Of a stretch of DNA of 64,000 nucleotides, positions 35,573 to 43,936 are shown piece after piece (within the stretch, counting starts at the first letter, position 1; every line of letters starts with the position of its first letter). Location of the stretch: assembly GCA_001689495.1 (NCBI GenBank), contig LUJS01000042.1:148177-212176 (forward strand), in the 5' to 3' direction. This stretch comes from Bacteroidales bacterium M8. Its GTDB lineage: Bacteria > Bacteroidota > Bacteroidia > Bacteroidales > Muribaculaceae. The notes under the pieces are model-generated. The model was not told the DNA's origin and did not search any database. It saw only the letters and a program-made list of their open reading frames with translations. The translations under genes and the position numbers were made by a program.

Positions 35573-35594
35573 ATAGCCGTTAATTATTCTAATT

Positions 35595-36260
35595 ATGTTA
35601 CTTATAGACAAACTGATTCAGTTTTCCAATCTCCCGCACGCCGACCTCGATTCCGAGTTCAGGGCTTTGGCCCGACACTTTCTTTATGGCGGCTATGTCA
35701 GTGTCCGTGACGATGATGGGCGCGAGACATTCAGGGTCCATATCCGCACGGTCGAATTTTATTTTCACTCTGAGGATGGCTCGGCCTGTGCCGACGAGAT
35801 TGTCTATCACCGCAACGGCAAGGGATTGGCCGACATGCCCTATTTCCCGCTCATGGCATTCAACGCCCACGTCTCGGGCATAGACATCACGTTCGAGAAC
35901 AGGGCGCGTCAGTATCGCGCTTCGGCACTGATACGGGCCTACGAGGTCGTGGACATGCGCCGTGAAGAGGGTGGGGTATTCCTGAAATACTCCAAAAAGG
36001 ATGGCGTCGGTCTGTTCCGTCCCGTCGACCCCAACGCCGGGGACTGTGTCAACACACAGTCGACATATATCTTTGACATAATCAACGGCTTTGGCCCACA
36101 TGGCCCGCAATGGATGGACAACCCCCTCCGCGACCCCGGACAACCACTCGTCACGGCACCCCGCAAGGGCGTCAGGCTATACGTCAACCACCAGCGGACC
36201 AAGGATCCCGACACCCGCAAATGGTCATTCACCCGCCCCGAAAACCTCACCGACCTATGA
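35595..36260 (+). CDS. Conserved-looking protein of unknown function
   Basis: A 221-residue soluble protein without signal peptide or membrane span. It has a mixed alpha/beta look, with FLYGGYVSVRDDDGRE, FYFHSEDGSACADEIVYHRN and an arginine-rich central segment (ITFENRARQYRASALIRAYE). I do not recognise the family. It is preceded by a consensus promoter and a structured leader of about 200 nt, and its stop overlaps the start of the deiminase gene (ATGA), so the two proteins are made together. Base composition is close to that of its neighbours. Confidence 0.7.
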   Translation: MLLIDKLIQFSNLPHADLDSEFRALARHFLYGGYVSVRDDDGRETFRVHIRTVEFYFHSEDGSACADEIVYHRNGKGLADMPYFPLMAFNAHVSGIDITFENRARQYRASALIRAYEVVDMRREEGGVFLKYSKKDGVGLFRPVDPNAGDCVNTQSTYIFDIINGFGPHGPQWMDNPLRDPGQPLVTAPRKGVRLYVNHQRTKDPDTRKWSFTRPENLTDL

Positions 36261-37087
36261 CGGATAGGGATACGGACATGGTCTTTATTGCCGATGGTCC
36301 CGCCGAGGCGCTCGGACTAAGTGGTTTCTATGACCGATTCAAGGCAAAACTCGAATCGCACGGCATCGAATACCGCTCGTTGCCCGAGGTCAAGGACATC
36401 TGGTGTCGCGATTTCATGCCGATACAGCTCGACACTCACACTTTTGTCGGCTACAGATATGCTCCGGATTATCTTGCCGACGAGCCTGATTACGTCACCG
36501 ACTGGCGAACGATATGCCCGCGGCTCGACATCGAGGTCGTTGACTCGGACATCGTACTCGATGGGGGCAATGTAGTGGTGTGCGACGACAAGGTCGTTCT
36601 GACAGACAAGGTGTTGGGCGAGAACCGTCACCGATATTCTCCCTCCGGGCTCATGGTTGCCTTGAGTGAGCTGTTTCAGGGGCGCGAGCCGGTCATTATT
36701 CCTTGGCACGCTACCGGGGGTGATCCCTATGGGCACTCGGACGGGCTTGTAAGGTATCTCGGCAGTGGCAGGGTACTGTTGAGCACGCTTTTCAATAAAG
36801 ACAGGGCCGAGATAAGAAAAGTCCTCTCGCAGCACTTTGCAGAGGTGATTGACCTTGAATTTGACATTCGCGGACGCGGATTCGAGAAATATGCATGGGC
36901 CTACGTCAACTACCTTCAGGTGGGCGACTTAGTGCTTGTGCCATCTTTCGGCCTCCCTTGCGAGGCCGGGGTGATGCGGCAGCTCGCCAAGCTCTGCGAC
37001 GGCTGCGTCATCGACCACCTCCCCGCCCGCCCCATAGCCGACATGGGCGGCGCCCTCCACTGCATCACTTGGAACATAGCACGATAA
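36257..37087 (+). CDS. Agmatine deiminase / peptidyl-arginine deiminase family protein
   Basis: A 276-residue member of the guanidino-group modifying superfamily; relatives hydrolyse agmatine to N-carbamoylputrescine plus ammonia, or citrullinate peptidyl-arginine. Expected active-site pieces are present: WCRDFMPI (in place of WxRDxGP), DGGNVVV, H160-S-D in HSDGLVRY, and the nucleophile C269 in GGALHCITW. It is shorter than typical agmatine deiminases (about 340-370 residues), so the substrate is uncertain. The ATG at 36257 gives a four-base overlap with the upstream gene and no signal peptide, which argues for a cytoplasmic enzyme. Confidence 0.85.
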   Translation: MTDRDTDMVFIADGPAEALGLSGFYDRFKAKLESHGIEYRSLPEVKDIWCRDFMPIQLDTHTFVGYRYAPDYLADEPDYVTDWRTICPRLDIEVVDSDIVLDGGNVVVCDDKVVLTDKVLGENRHRYSPSGLMVALSELFQGREPVIIPWHATGGDPYGHSDGLVRYLGSGRVLLSTLFNKDRAEIRKVLSQHFAEVIDLEFDIRGRGFEKYAWAYVNYLQVGDLVLVPSFGLPCEAGVMRQLAKLCDGCVIDHLPARPIADMGGALHCITWNIAR

Positions 37088-37117
37088 TGTCACGAATTTA
37101 ACTAATTCGATGTTTTG

Positions 37118-37148
37118 TTGCTAATGTCAGGGCGATTGACTAACTTTG
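37118..37148 (+). promoter_or_regulatory. Promoter of the yqeY-serS-rbfA unit
   Basis: TTG at 37118-37120 and TAACTTTG at 37141-37148, spacer 20 nt. Transcription would start about 20 nt before the ATG at 37174. Confidence 0.65.
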
Positions 37149-37173
37149 CAAGATAATAACAAAGCTGAATACA

Positions 37174-37623
37174 ATGGACTTGTTTGACAAAATATCGGCC
37201 GACATCAAGGCGGCCATGCTGGCCCGCGAGAAGGTGAGACTCGAGACCCTCCGCGGCATCAAGAAGGAGTTTCTCGAGGCCAAGACCGCCAAGGGTGGCG
37301 ACGGCACTCTCTCGGACGAGGCCGCGACAAAGATTCTGGTCAAGATGGCCAAGCAGCGCAAGGAGACCGCCGCTATATACGACGAGCAGAACCGCATCGA
37401 CCTGCGCGACAACGAACTGGCCGAGGCTGCCGTGATAGAGGAGTATCTGCCCAAGCAGCTCACCGACGAGGAGCTGACCGCCGAGCTCAAGAAGATCATC
37501 TCCGAGGTCGGTGCCACTTCGGCCAAGGAGATGGGCCGCGTGATGGGCGTTGCCTCAAAGGCCCTCGCAGGCCGCGCCGACGGCCGCGCCATTTCGGCCA
37601 AGGTCAAGGAACTGCTTTCCTGA
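37174..37623 (+). CDS. yqeY: GatB/YqeY domain protein
   Basis: A 149-residue stand-alone YqeY protein, helical, related to the tail domain of the GatB amidotransferase subunit that binds tRNA. Signatures are LFDKISADIKAAMLAREKVR at the N-terminus, AVIEEYLPKQLTDEEL and GRVMGVASKALAGRADGR. The exact role is not settled in the family; a tRNA-linked function would suit its place 56 nt upstream of serS. Its own consensus promoter precedes it. Confidence 0.92.
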   Translation: MDLFDKISADIKAAMLAREKVRLETLRGIKKEFLEAKTAKGGDGTLSDEAATKILVKMAKQRKETAAIYDEQNRIDLRDNELAEAAVIEEYLPKQLTDEELTAELKKIISEVGATSAKEMGRVMGVASKALAGRADGRAISAKVKELLS

Positions 37624-37679
37624 TCAGTGTGGTCGGGAGCGGTCACAATTAAAACAATCGCAACTATCAATTCAACAAG

Positions 37680-38951
37680 ATGCTTACCTTACAGCAGATA
37701 AAAGAAGATCCCGAACGGATCATAGCACGCCTCGCCGTCAAGGGCTTTGACGGCAAGCAGGGCGTGAACGACGTAATAGATTTCGACGACCAGCGCAAGA
37801 GCCTCCAGTTTCAGTCTGACACTCTTGCCGCCGAACTCAAGAAGAAGGCCGACTCGATAGGCCGCCTGATGAAGGAGGGACGCCGCGACGAGGCCGACGA
37901 GGCCAAGAAGGAGGTCGCCGAGATCAAGGAGCAGCAGCGCGAGCTGGCCGACCGTCTGGCCATGACCGAGAAGTCCATACGCGACATCCTGCTGGGCATG
38001 CCCAACATACCCTGCGATGCCGTGCCCGAGGGCCGCACCGCCGCCGACAACGTGGTCGAGAAGACCGGAGGCAACATGCCCGATCTCCCCGCCGACGCAC
38101 TGCCCCACTGGGATCTGGCCAAGAAATATAACCTGATAGACTTCGAGCTGGGCGTCAAGATCACCGGCCCCGGATTCCCCGTATATATCGGCAAGGGCGC
38201 CAAGCTGCAGCGCGCCCTGATACAGTTCTTCCTCGACCGCGCGTCAGAGGCAGGCTATCTCGAGATCCAGCCCCCCTATGTGGTCAACGAGGCTTCGGGC
38301 TATGGCACGGGCCAGCTGCCCGACAAGGAGGGCCAGATGTATTACGTGGGCGAGGACAACCTCTATCTGATACCCACGGCCGAGGTGCCCGTGACCAACC
38401 TCTATCGCGACGTCATCATCCCCGCCGACAAGCTCCCCATCAAGAACTGCGCCTATTCGGCCTGCTTCCGCCGCGAGGCCGGCAGCTATGGCAAGGACGT
38501 GCGCGGCCTGAACCGCCTGCACCAGTTCGACAAGGTCGAGATAGTGCGCATCGAGAAGCCCGAGGTGTCTTATGCCGCCCTCGAGGAGATGAAGGACCAC
38601 GTTCAGGGCCTGCTCGAGAGCCTCGGCCTGCCTTGGCACATACTGCGTCTCTGTGGCGGCGACATGAGCTTCACGTCGGCCATCACGTTCGACTTCGAGG
38701 TCTACTCGGCCGCACAGCAGAGATGGCTCGAGGTGTCGAGCGTGTCCAACTTCGAGACCTATCAGGCCAACCGCCTCAAGTGCCGCTATCGTGGCGAGGA
38801 CAAGAAGACCCACCTGTGCCACACCCTAAACGGCTCGGCGCTGGCCCTGCCCCGCATCATGGCCGCGCTGCTCGAGAACAACCAGGCCCCCGAGGGCATC
38901 GTGGTGCCCGAGTGCCTGCGCCGCTACACGGGCTTTGACATCATCAACTAA
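37680..38951 (+). CDS. serS: Seryl-tRNA synthetase
   Basis: Class II synthetase that charges tRNA-Ser. The 423-residue protein has the N-terminal two-helix coiled-coil arm (about 30-100), then motif 2 (RREAGSYGKDVRGLNRLHQF) and motif 3 (LNGSALALPRIMAALLENNQ), and the PTAEVPVTNLYRD segment. It is complete and of normal length. It lies between yqeY and rbfA in one transcription direction with gaps of 56 and 41 nt. Confidence 0.97.
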   Translation: MLTLQQIKEDPERIIARLAVKGFDGKQGVNDVIDFDDQRKSLQFQSDTLAAELKKKADSIGRLMKEGRRDEADEAKKEVAEIKEQQRELADRLAMTEKSIRDILLGMPNIPCDAVPEGRTAADNVVEKTGGNMPDLPADALPHWDLAKKYNLIDFELGVKITGPGFPVYIGKGAKLQRALIQFFLDRASEAGYLEIQPPYVVNEASGYGTGQLPDKEGQMYYVGEDNLYLIPTAEVPVTNLYRDVIIPADKLPIKNCAYSACFRREAGSYGKDVRGLNRLHQFDKVEIVRIEKPEVSYAALEEMKDHVQGLLESLGLPWHILRLCGGDMSFTSAITFDFEVYSAAQQRWLEVSSVSNFETYQANRLKCRYRGEDKKTHLCHTLNGSALALPRIMAALLENNQAPEGIVVPECLRRYTGFDIIN

Positions 38952-38992
38952 TCGCGGCCCGGGAGCGTTGTAAATATAAAATTTCAAACTTT

Positions 38993-39328
38993 ATGGAGAC
39001 AACACGCCAAGCCAAGATTGCACGCCTCATACAGAAGGACCTGAGCGAGATATTCCGTCAGCAGACGGCCAAGACACACGGCACGCTGGTCAGCGTCAGC
39101 GCCGTGCGCATCTCGCCCGACCTGTGCATAGCGCGAGTGTATCTCTCGATATTCCCGGCCGAACGGTCGCAGGAGATTCTCGAGGGCATCAACTCGCAGT
39201 CTAAGACAATACGCTATGAACTGGCCCGGAAGGTGAGGTTCCAGTTGAGAAAATGTCCCGAGCTGAGTTTCTACATCGACGACTCGCTCGACTATATCGA
39301 GAACATCGACCGCCTGCTCGAAAAGTGA
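38993..39328 (+). CDS. rbfA: Ribosome-binding factor A
   Basis: A 111-residue KH-fold factor needed for late maturation of the 30S subunit. Family features are RQAKIARLIQKDLSEIF at the N-terminus and VSAVRISPDLCIARVYLSIF in the centre, with a C-terminal PELSFYIDDSLDYIENIDRL. It is slightly short but complete. The permease gene follows after 36 nt, an order often seen in Bacteroidetes. Confidence 0.93.
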   Translation: METTRQAKIARLIQKDLSEIFRQQTAKTHGTLVSVSAVRISPDLCIARVYLSIFPAERSQEILEGINSQSKTIRYELARKVRFQLRKCPELSFYIDDSLDYIENIDRLLEK

Positions 39329-39364
39329 CGCAGGCCGTCCGGCAGTAAAACCTGAAGACACCTG

Positions 39365-40597
39365 ATGCTCGCACTGCGAATAGCCCTGCGCTATCTGTTT
39401 GCCCGTAAGAGCCACACGGCCGTCAACGTCATCTCGATGATCTCGATGGCGGGCATAGCCGTGGCTGCGATGGCCATGACGTGCGTGCTGTCGGTGTTCA
39501 ACGGTTTCACCGATCTTGCCGCCGAGCGTCTCTCGGCCATAGATCCCGACATCAGGGTGACGCCGCGTTCAGGCAAGGTGATCGCGGCGTCAGACTCCAT
39601 AGCCGCGGCTCTCGCCCGTATCGACGGGGTGAGGGCCGCGGCCCCTGTCATGGAGCAGAAGGCCCTCGCCATATCGGGCGACGCCCAGTTGCCCGTGACG
39701 GTCAAGGGTGTCCCGGGCGGATACTCCACGTTCACGGCCCTCTCCACGCTCGTGATAGACGGCGTGATGGTCGACCCCGCCGACACCACCTATGCCGCCG
39801 ACGGCTATCCCGGCCCCTTTGCCCTGCTCAGCGTGGGCGCGGCCATCAACACGGGGGCCCGTCCGTCGCTCGAGCGGCCATTCCTGCTCACCGTGCCGCG
39901 CCGCACGGGGCGCATCAATCCGGCGCTGCCGCTGGCGGCGTTCGTCACCGACACTCTGTTTGTCAGCGGGGTCTACCAGACCAACCAGATGGACTATGAC
40001 GAGGATATGCTGCTGGTGCCCCTCGCGTCGGCCCGCCGCCTGTTCGACTATGCCGACGAGGCCACGTCCATCGAGCTGGCACTCGACCGCGACGCCGATC
40101 CAGACAAGGCCCTCGAGGCCGTCGAGGCCGCCCTCGGGCCGCAATACATCGTGGCCGACCGCCTGAGGCAGCAGGAGGAGTCGTTCCGCATGATACAGAT
40201 CGAGAAGTGGATCACCTTTGCCATGCTGCTGTTCGTGCTGGTCATGGCATCGTTCAACATCCTCTCGACCATGTCGATGCTCATAATCGAGAAGGAGGAC
40301 AACCTGCGCATCTTCCGCGCCCTCGGGGCCTCGGGGGGCATGATACGCCGCATATTCCTATACGAGGGGCTCCTGATAGCCCTCATAGGCGGAGCCATAG
40401 GCATCACCCTCGGCATCATTCTGGCCCTGCTGCAGCAGCATTTCGGCCTCATATCTCTGGGGGGCGACCACTCGCAAATGTCTGTCGTGGCCTATCCCTG
40501 CCGCCTCGCCCTGTCCGACGTGCTGCTCACCGCCGCGGTCGTCACGGTGATAGGGCTGATCTCGGGCCTCGTCAGCTCGCGGTCGGTCAAGGCCTGA
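39365..40597 (+). CDS. LolC/LolE-like ABC transporter permease (FtsX domain)
   Basis: A 410-residue inner-membrane permease of the lipoprotein-releasing type. It has an N-terminal span (SHTAVNVISMISMAGIAVAA), a large periplasmic MacB-like domain to about 270, then three spans at the C-terminus (ITFAMLLFVLVMASFNILST; a second around 325-350; and LLTAAVVTVIGLISGLV). Members work with a LolD ATPase to move lipoproteins to the outer-membrane chaperone; no ATPase gene is present here. It ends at a symmetrical terminator shared with era. Confidence 0.88.
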   Translation: MLALRIALRYLFARKSHTAVNVISMISMAGIAVAAMAMTCVLSVFNGFTDLAAERLSAIDPDIRVTPRSGKVIAASDSIAAALARIDGVRAAAPVMEQKALAISGDAQLPVTVKGVPGGYSTFTALSTLVIDGVMVDPADTTYAADGYPGPFALLSVGAAINTGARPSLERPFLLTVPRRTGRINPALPLAAFVTDTLFVSGVYQTNQMDYDEDMLLVPLASARRLFDYADEATSIELALDRDADPDKALEAVEAALGPQYIVADRLRQQEESFRMIQIEKWITFAMLLFVLVMASFNILSTMSMLIIEKEDNLRIFRALGASGGMIRRIFLYEGLLIALIGGAIGITLGIILALLQQHFGLISLGGDHSQMSVVAYPCRLALSDVLLTAAVVTVIGLISGLVSSRSVKA

Positions 40598-40614
40598 CAT
40601 TATACGATACAAAT

Positions 40615-40654
40615 GACATCGGGGTGGATACGCAATCGTATCCACCCCGATGTC
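40615..40654 (+). terminator. Perfect 18-bp bidirectional terminator
   Basis: Arms 40615-40632 and 40637-40654 are fully complementary, with loop CAAT. It stands between the converging permease gene and era, with only short T or A tracts on each side. Confidence 0.85.
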
Positions 40655-40670
40655 GTTATGTTTCGGATGA

Positions 40671-41564
40671 TTATTCGAGGTATCCGAACGAGCGGAGCTT
40701 GTTCTCGCGGTTGCGCCAGTTGGGCTCGACCTTGACGAAGAGCTCGAGATAGACGCTCTTGCCGAAGAATGCCTCGATGTCCTTGCGGGCCTCCATGCCC
40801 ACCTTCTTTATCTTCTCGCCCTTGTGGCCAATGATGATGCCCTTCTGCGAGTCGCGCTCGACATATATCACGGCCATGATGTGTATGGAGTTCTCCTTCT
40901 CCTCGAACTTCTCGACGATGACCTCGACCGAGTAGGGTATCTCCTTGTCATAGAGCAGCAGTATCTTCTCGCGGATGATCTCGGTGACGAAGAATCGTGC
41001 AGGCTTGTCGGTGAGCGCGTCCTTGCCGAAGAAGGGGGGCGAGACGGGGAGCAGCTCGACGATGCGGTTCATGAGGTTGGAGACGTTGAAGTGCTCTATG
41101 GCCGATAGGGGAAATATCTCGGCCTTGGGGAGTATGGCCTGCCAGCGCTCGGTCATCCGCTCGAGCTCTTCCTGATTCTTGACGAGGTCTATCTTGTTGA
41201 TGACCAGCAGCACGGGGATGGTCTCCTTGGCCACCTTGGCAAGAAAGTCCGAGTTCTTTGAGGGATCCTCGACCACGTCGGTGACATAGACCAGTATGTC
41301 GGCGTCGGTCAGGGCCCCCTCGCTGAAGTTGAGCATCGACTCCTGCAGCTTGTATTTGGGCTGCAGCACGCCCGGGGTGTCCGAGAAGACTATCTGGTAT
41401 TCGGGTGTGTTGACGATGCCCATGATGCGGTGGCGGGTGGTCTGTGCCTTCGAGGTGATGATGCTGATGCGCTCGCCCACGAGGTCGTTCATCAGCGTGG
41501 ACTTGCCCACGTTGGGGTTGCCTACGATGTTGACAAATCCGGCTTTATGTGTGGTTTCTTCCAT
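40671..41564 (-). CDS. era: GTPase Era
   Basis: A 297-residue GTPase for 16S rRNA maturation and 30S assembly. G1 is GNPNVGKS at 15-22, G2 region SKAQTTRHRI, G3 DTPG, G4 NKID; the C-terminal KH domain has IIGHKGEKIKKVGMEARKDIE. It is complete. It follows fabH after 93 nt, in which a hairpin and a -7-like element overlap, so it may have both read-through and its own promoter. Confidence 0.96.
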   Translation of the reverse strand: MEETTHKAGFVNIVGNPNVGKSTLMNDLVGERISIITSKAQTTRHRIMGIVNTPEYQIVFSDTPGVLQPKYKLQESMLNFSEGALTDADILVYVTDVVEDPSKNSDFLAKVAKETIPVLLVINKIDLVKNQEELERMTERWQAILPKAEIFPLSAIEHFNVSNLMNRIVELLPVSPPFFGKDALTDKPARFFVTEIIREKILLLYDKEIPYSVEVIVEKFEEKENSIHIMAVIYVERDSQKGIIIGHKGEKIKKVGMEARKDIEAFFGKSVYLELFVKVEPNWRNRENKLRSFGYLE

Positions 41565-41592
41565 ATAAACAGGTGTTCGTTTAAGGCTATAA

Positions 41593-41621
41593 CAAAAATA
41601 GCACCTTAAAAGATGCTATTT
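41593..41621 (-). terminator. Hairpin with T run between fabH and era, overlapping a -7-like element
   Basis: On the minus strand AAATAGCA (41621-41614) pairs with TGCTATTT (41603-41596) and runs into further T residues, as in a terminator or attenuator. The same bases contain TATTTTTG (41600-41593), a -7 promoter match for era. Confidence 0.55.
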
Positions 41622-41657
41622 CCGTAATAAATTTCAGATGCGTGTCGCCCTGTGGGA

Positions 41658-42644
41658 TCAGAGATCCCACACGAGATACATGGCACCCCAAGTGAAGCCG
41701 GCGCCAAAGGCCGTGAGGATGATCTTGTCACCCTTCTTCAGGCGGCCCTTGTACTGGTTGAGGCAGATGGGAATCGAGGCTGCCGATGTGTTGCCATACT
41801 CCTCGATGTTCACCAGCACCTTGTCGTCGGCGATGCCGAGGCGCGAGCCCACGGCCTCGATGATGCGCAGGTTGGCCTGATGGGGCACGAACCAGTCGAT
41901 GTCGTCGACGGTGAGCGAGTTGCGCTCCATCACGTCCTTCGATGCGTTGAACATGTCGGTCACGGCGTTCTTGTAGACGTTGCGGCCGTCTTGGAACAGG
42001 AAGTGCTTGCCGGCCTGAACGGTCTCCACGGTGGCGGGCATCACCGAGCCGCCGCCCTCCATGAGCAGGTGCTCGAGGCCCTGTCCGTCGGTGTGGAACA
42101 CGCCGTCGCGCACGCCCATGCCCTCCTCTTCGGTGGGCTCTACCAGCACGGCTGCGGCGCCGTCGCCAAACAGGGTGCAGGTGGCGCGGTCCTCATAGTT
42201 GACCATCGACGACATTTTCTCTGCGGCCACGATGACTATCTTCTTGCGCAGGCCGGAGCGGATGTATCCGGTCGCGTCCTCGAGAGCCACGATGAAGCCG
42301 GCGCAGGCAGCCTGTATGTCGTATGCGTATGCGCCGGTCATGCCGGTCTGATATGCTATGACCGAAGCTGTCGCGGGGAAGCGGTAGTCGGGGTTTGAGG
42401 TCGCGCAGATGATCAGCTCGATCTCTTCGGGTTTTGTTCCGGTCTCGGCCAGAAGTTTCTCAACGGCCTTGATGCCCATGTACGAAGAGCCTTTGCCTTC
42501 CTCGCGCAGGATGTGGCGGCGTTTGATACCGACGCGGGTGGTGATCCACTCGTCGTTGGTGTCGACCATCTTCGAGAGCATTTCGTTGTCTAATATGTCG
42601 TCAGGGGTATATGCTGCGATCCCTGATATGCGTGCGTTCAGCAT
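41658..42644 (-). CDS. fabH: Beta-ketoacyl-ACP synthase III
   Basis: Starts fatty acid synthesis by condensing acetyl-CoA with malonyl-ACP. The 328-residue thiolase-fold enzyme shows the catalytic cysteine C114 in QAACAGF, the histidine in VPHQANLRI and the asparagine in YGNTSAASIP. Complete, with normal length. It lies 205 nt downstream of rpmF, the usual DUF177-rpmF-fabH-era order that couples lipid and ribosome synthesis. Confidence 0.96.
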   Translation of the reverse strand: MLNARISGIAAYTPDDILDNEMLSKMVDTNDEWITTRVGIKRRHILREEGKGSSYMGIKAVEKLLAETGTKPEEIELIICATSNPDYRFPATASVIAYQTGMTGAYAYDIQAACAGFIVALEDATGYIRSGLRKKIVIVAAEKMSSMVNYEDRATCTLFGDGAAAVLVEPTEEEGMGVRDGVFHTDGQGLEHLLMEGGGSVMPATVETVQAGKHFLFQDGRNVYKNAVTDMFNASKDVMERNSLTVDDIDWFVPHQANLRIIEAVGSRLGIADDKVLVNIEEYGNTSAASIPICLNQYKGRLKKGDKIILTAFGAGFTWGAMYLVWDL

Positions 42645-42849
42645 TGTGTGTGAGAGTGCGTGGAGGTGGTTAGAGATGGGTACATAAAATCACACACCGA
42701 CGCGGTTTCCCCGTTTGCTTGCGCTGGGGGGAAATCCATGCCGATTGTCCGGTCAGTCCGTAGTTCACCTCGGGTGTAGACTGGATATTGTGATTTTGTT
42801 TTTGAGTCCTCCGGTCACTGTGGACCGGAGGTTGAGCCTGCTGTCAGGT

Positions 42850-43035
42850 TCAGACGGCGGCTGTCTTCTCGATGGCGATGCGTCCGCGGTAGTAGCCACA
42901 TTCACCGCACACGGTGTGATAGAGGTGCCATGAGCCGCAGTTGGGGCAGAGAGCCAGAGTGGGGACTACGGCCTTGTCGTGGGTGCGACGCTTGGCGGTA
43001 CGGGTCTTGGATTGCTTTCGTTTAGGATGTGCCAT
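42850..43035 (-). CDS. rpmF: 50S ribosomal protein L32
   Basis: A 61-residue ribosomal protein of the large subunit, starting MAHPKRKQSKTRT. It retains the four-cysteine zinc site (C30, C33, C43, C46), i.e. the zinc-binding form. The gene follows the DUF177 gene on the same strand by about 104 nt. Confidence 0.97.
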   Translation of the reverse strand: MAHPKRKQSKTRTAKRRTHDKAVVPTLALCPNCGSWHLYHTVCGECGYYRGRIAIEKTAAV

Positions 43036-43139
43036 GACTTATTTGTTTGAATTTTTGTTACTATATTTTTTATCTTGTTTCCCTTGGCCTGTCCGTTGCC
43101 GGGCGGGGTGGGGGACACTTGTGTCGGTTGCGGGTCGTT

Positions 43140-43727
43140 TTATTCTTCGCCTTGTTTTGACGCCAGCCCCTTCAGCGCGTCCCAGCGCGGGTCGGTCTGT
43201 TCGGGCTCGGCCGGGGCATCCATTGTGTCCATCTCCTCGATCAGCTGTTCTGCCAGATCGGCGTCCTCGTCGTCCTTGACGGCCCTGTGCTTGCGCAGCA
43301 GCGCGCTCATGGCCCTGTTGCACTTGCCCATCGGGTGGACATGCTTCAGGGGGATGGCCAGCGAGGCGGTGTCATATATCATGTACGAGACGTTGAGGAA
43401 GCTGTTGGACTGCGGTATCACCAGCAGGTCGTCGGTCTCCGAGTAGTCGTCGCCATACTTGACATTGATGGTATACGTGGTGTCGATGGGATAGATCAGG
43501 TCGTCCAGACAGCGGTCGCAGATCAGCGTGACAGTGCCGGTGACGTGAAAGTCGAGCTCGTAGAGGTCGTGCTTGTGTGTCACCGTCAGTGCGACGTTGA
43601 GGTCGGCGTCGTGTATGTCGGCGCTCTCCATGTTGACGAAAAACTGTTTCCCGAGGTGATAGGTAACCTCTTGCGTTCCCTCGGGCATCGTCTTCAGGGG
43701 GAGCCGGAATTCTGAAAATTTTCCCAC
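43140..43727 (-). CDS. DUF177 (YceD) domain protein
   Basis: A 195-residue acidic protein of the DUF177/YceD family, whose members are encoded next to rpmF and have been linked to 23S rRNA accumulation. The family signature region is LICDRCLDDLIYPID with its cysteine pair, and the C-terminus is highly charged. The start is a GTG at 43727; no ATG lies near, and a consensus promoter (43753-43783) gives a leader of about 20 nt to it. It is first in the DUF177-rpmF-fabH-era cluster. Confidence 0.88.
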   Translation of the reverse strand: MGKFSEFRLPLKTMPEGTQEVTYHLGKQFFVNMESADIHDADLNVALTVTHKHDLYELDFHVTGTVTLICDRCLDDLIYPIDTTYTINVKYGDDYSETDDLLVIPQSNSFLNVSYMIYDTASLAIPLKHVHPMGKCNRAMSALLRKHRAVKDDEDADLAEQLIEEMDTMDAPAEPEQTDPRWDALKGLASKQGEE

Positions 43728-43752
43728 GGCAATAAGGGTTGAAAAAACTTTG

Positions 43753-43783
43753 CAAAGTTACGGTTTTTCTTTTGATTGCCAAA
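43753..43783 (-). promoter_or_regulatory. Promoter of the DUF177-rpmF-fabH unit
   Basis: On the minus strand TTTG at 43783-43780 and TAACTTTG at 43760-43753, spacer 19 nt. It fixes the GTG at 43727 as the likely start codon. Confidence 0.75.
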
Positions 43784-43794
43784 ATATTCGCCCG

Positions 43795-43889
43795 AAAAAT
43801 TTGCCCGACTGTTCTCACGAATAGTCGGGCTTGGATATATTCACTAATTTTTGGGGATGTTTAGTGAATGGGGGATGGGGATGATTTTG
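43795..43889 (-). ncRNA. Possible small RNA between udp and the DUF177 gene
   Basis: A second minus-strand promoter (43896-43926) would start transcription near 43889. The following 95 nt hold two clean hairpins: TTCACTAA with TTAGTGAA, then GCCCGACT (43830-43823) with AGTCGGGC (43810-43803), the latter followed by AAATTTTT as a terminator-like tail. The DUF177 gene has its own promoter further on, so this unit need not be its leader. No RNA family recognised; it could instead be an attenuated long leader. Confidence 0.4.
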
Positions 43890-43895
43890 ATGGTG

Positions 43896-43926
43896 CAAAG
43901 GTAAGCAAAATTTCCGTTACATCCAA
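43896..43926 (-). promoter_or_regulatory. Promoter of the possible small RNA
   Basis: On the minus strand TTG at 43926-43924 and TACCTTTG at 43903-43896, spacer 20 nt. It lies just past the end of the udp-like gene. Confidence 0.6.
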
Positions 43927-43936
43927 GAAAAATCAA

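Noticed and set aside
42806..42833. 9-bp hairpin CCTCCGGTC/GACCGGAGG between rpmF and fabH as terminator
   Set aside because: No T run follows on the minus strand; rpmF and fabH may still be cotranscribed, so it was not listed as a terminator.
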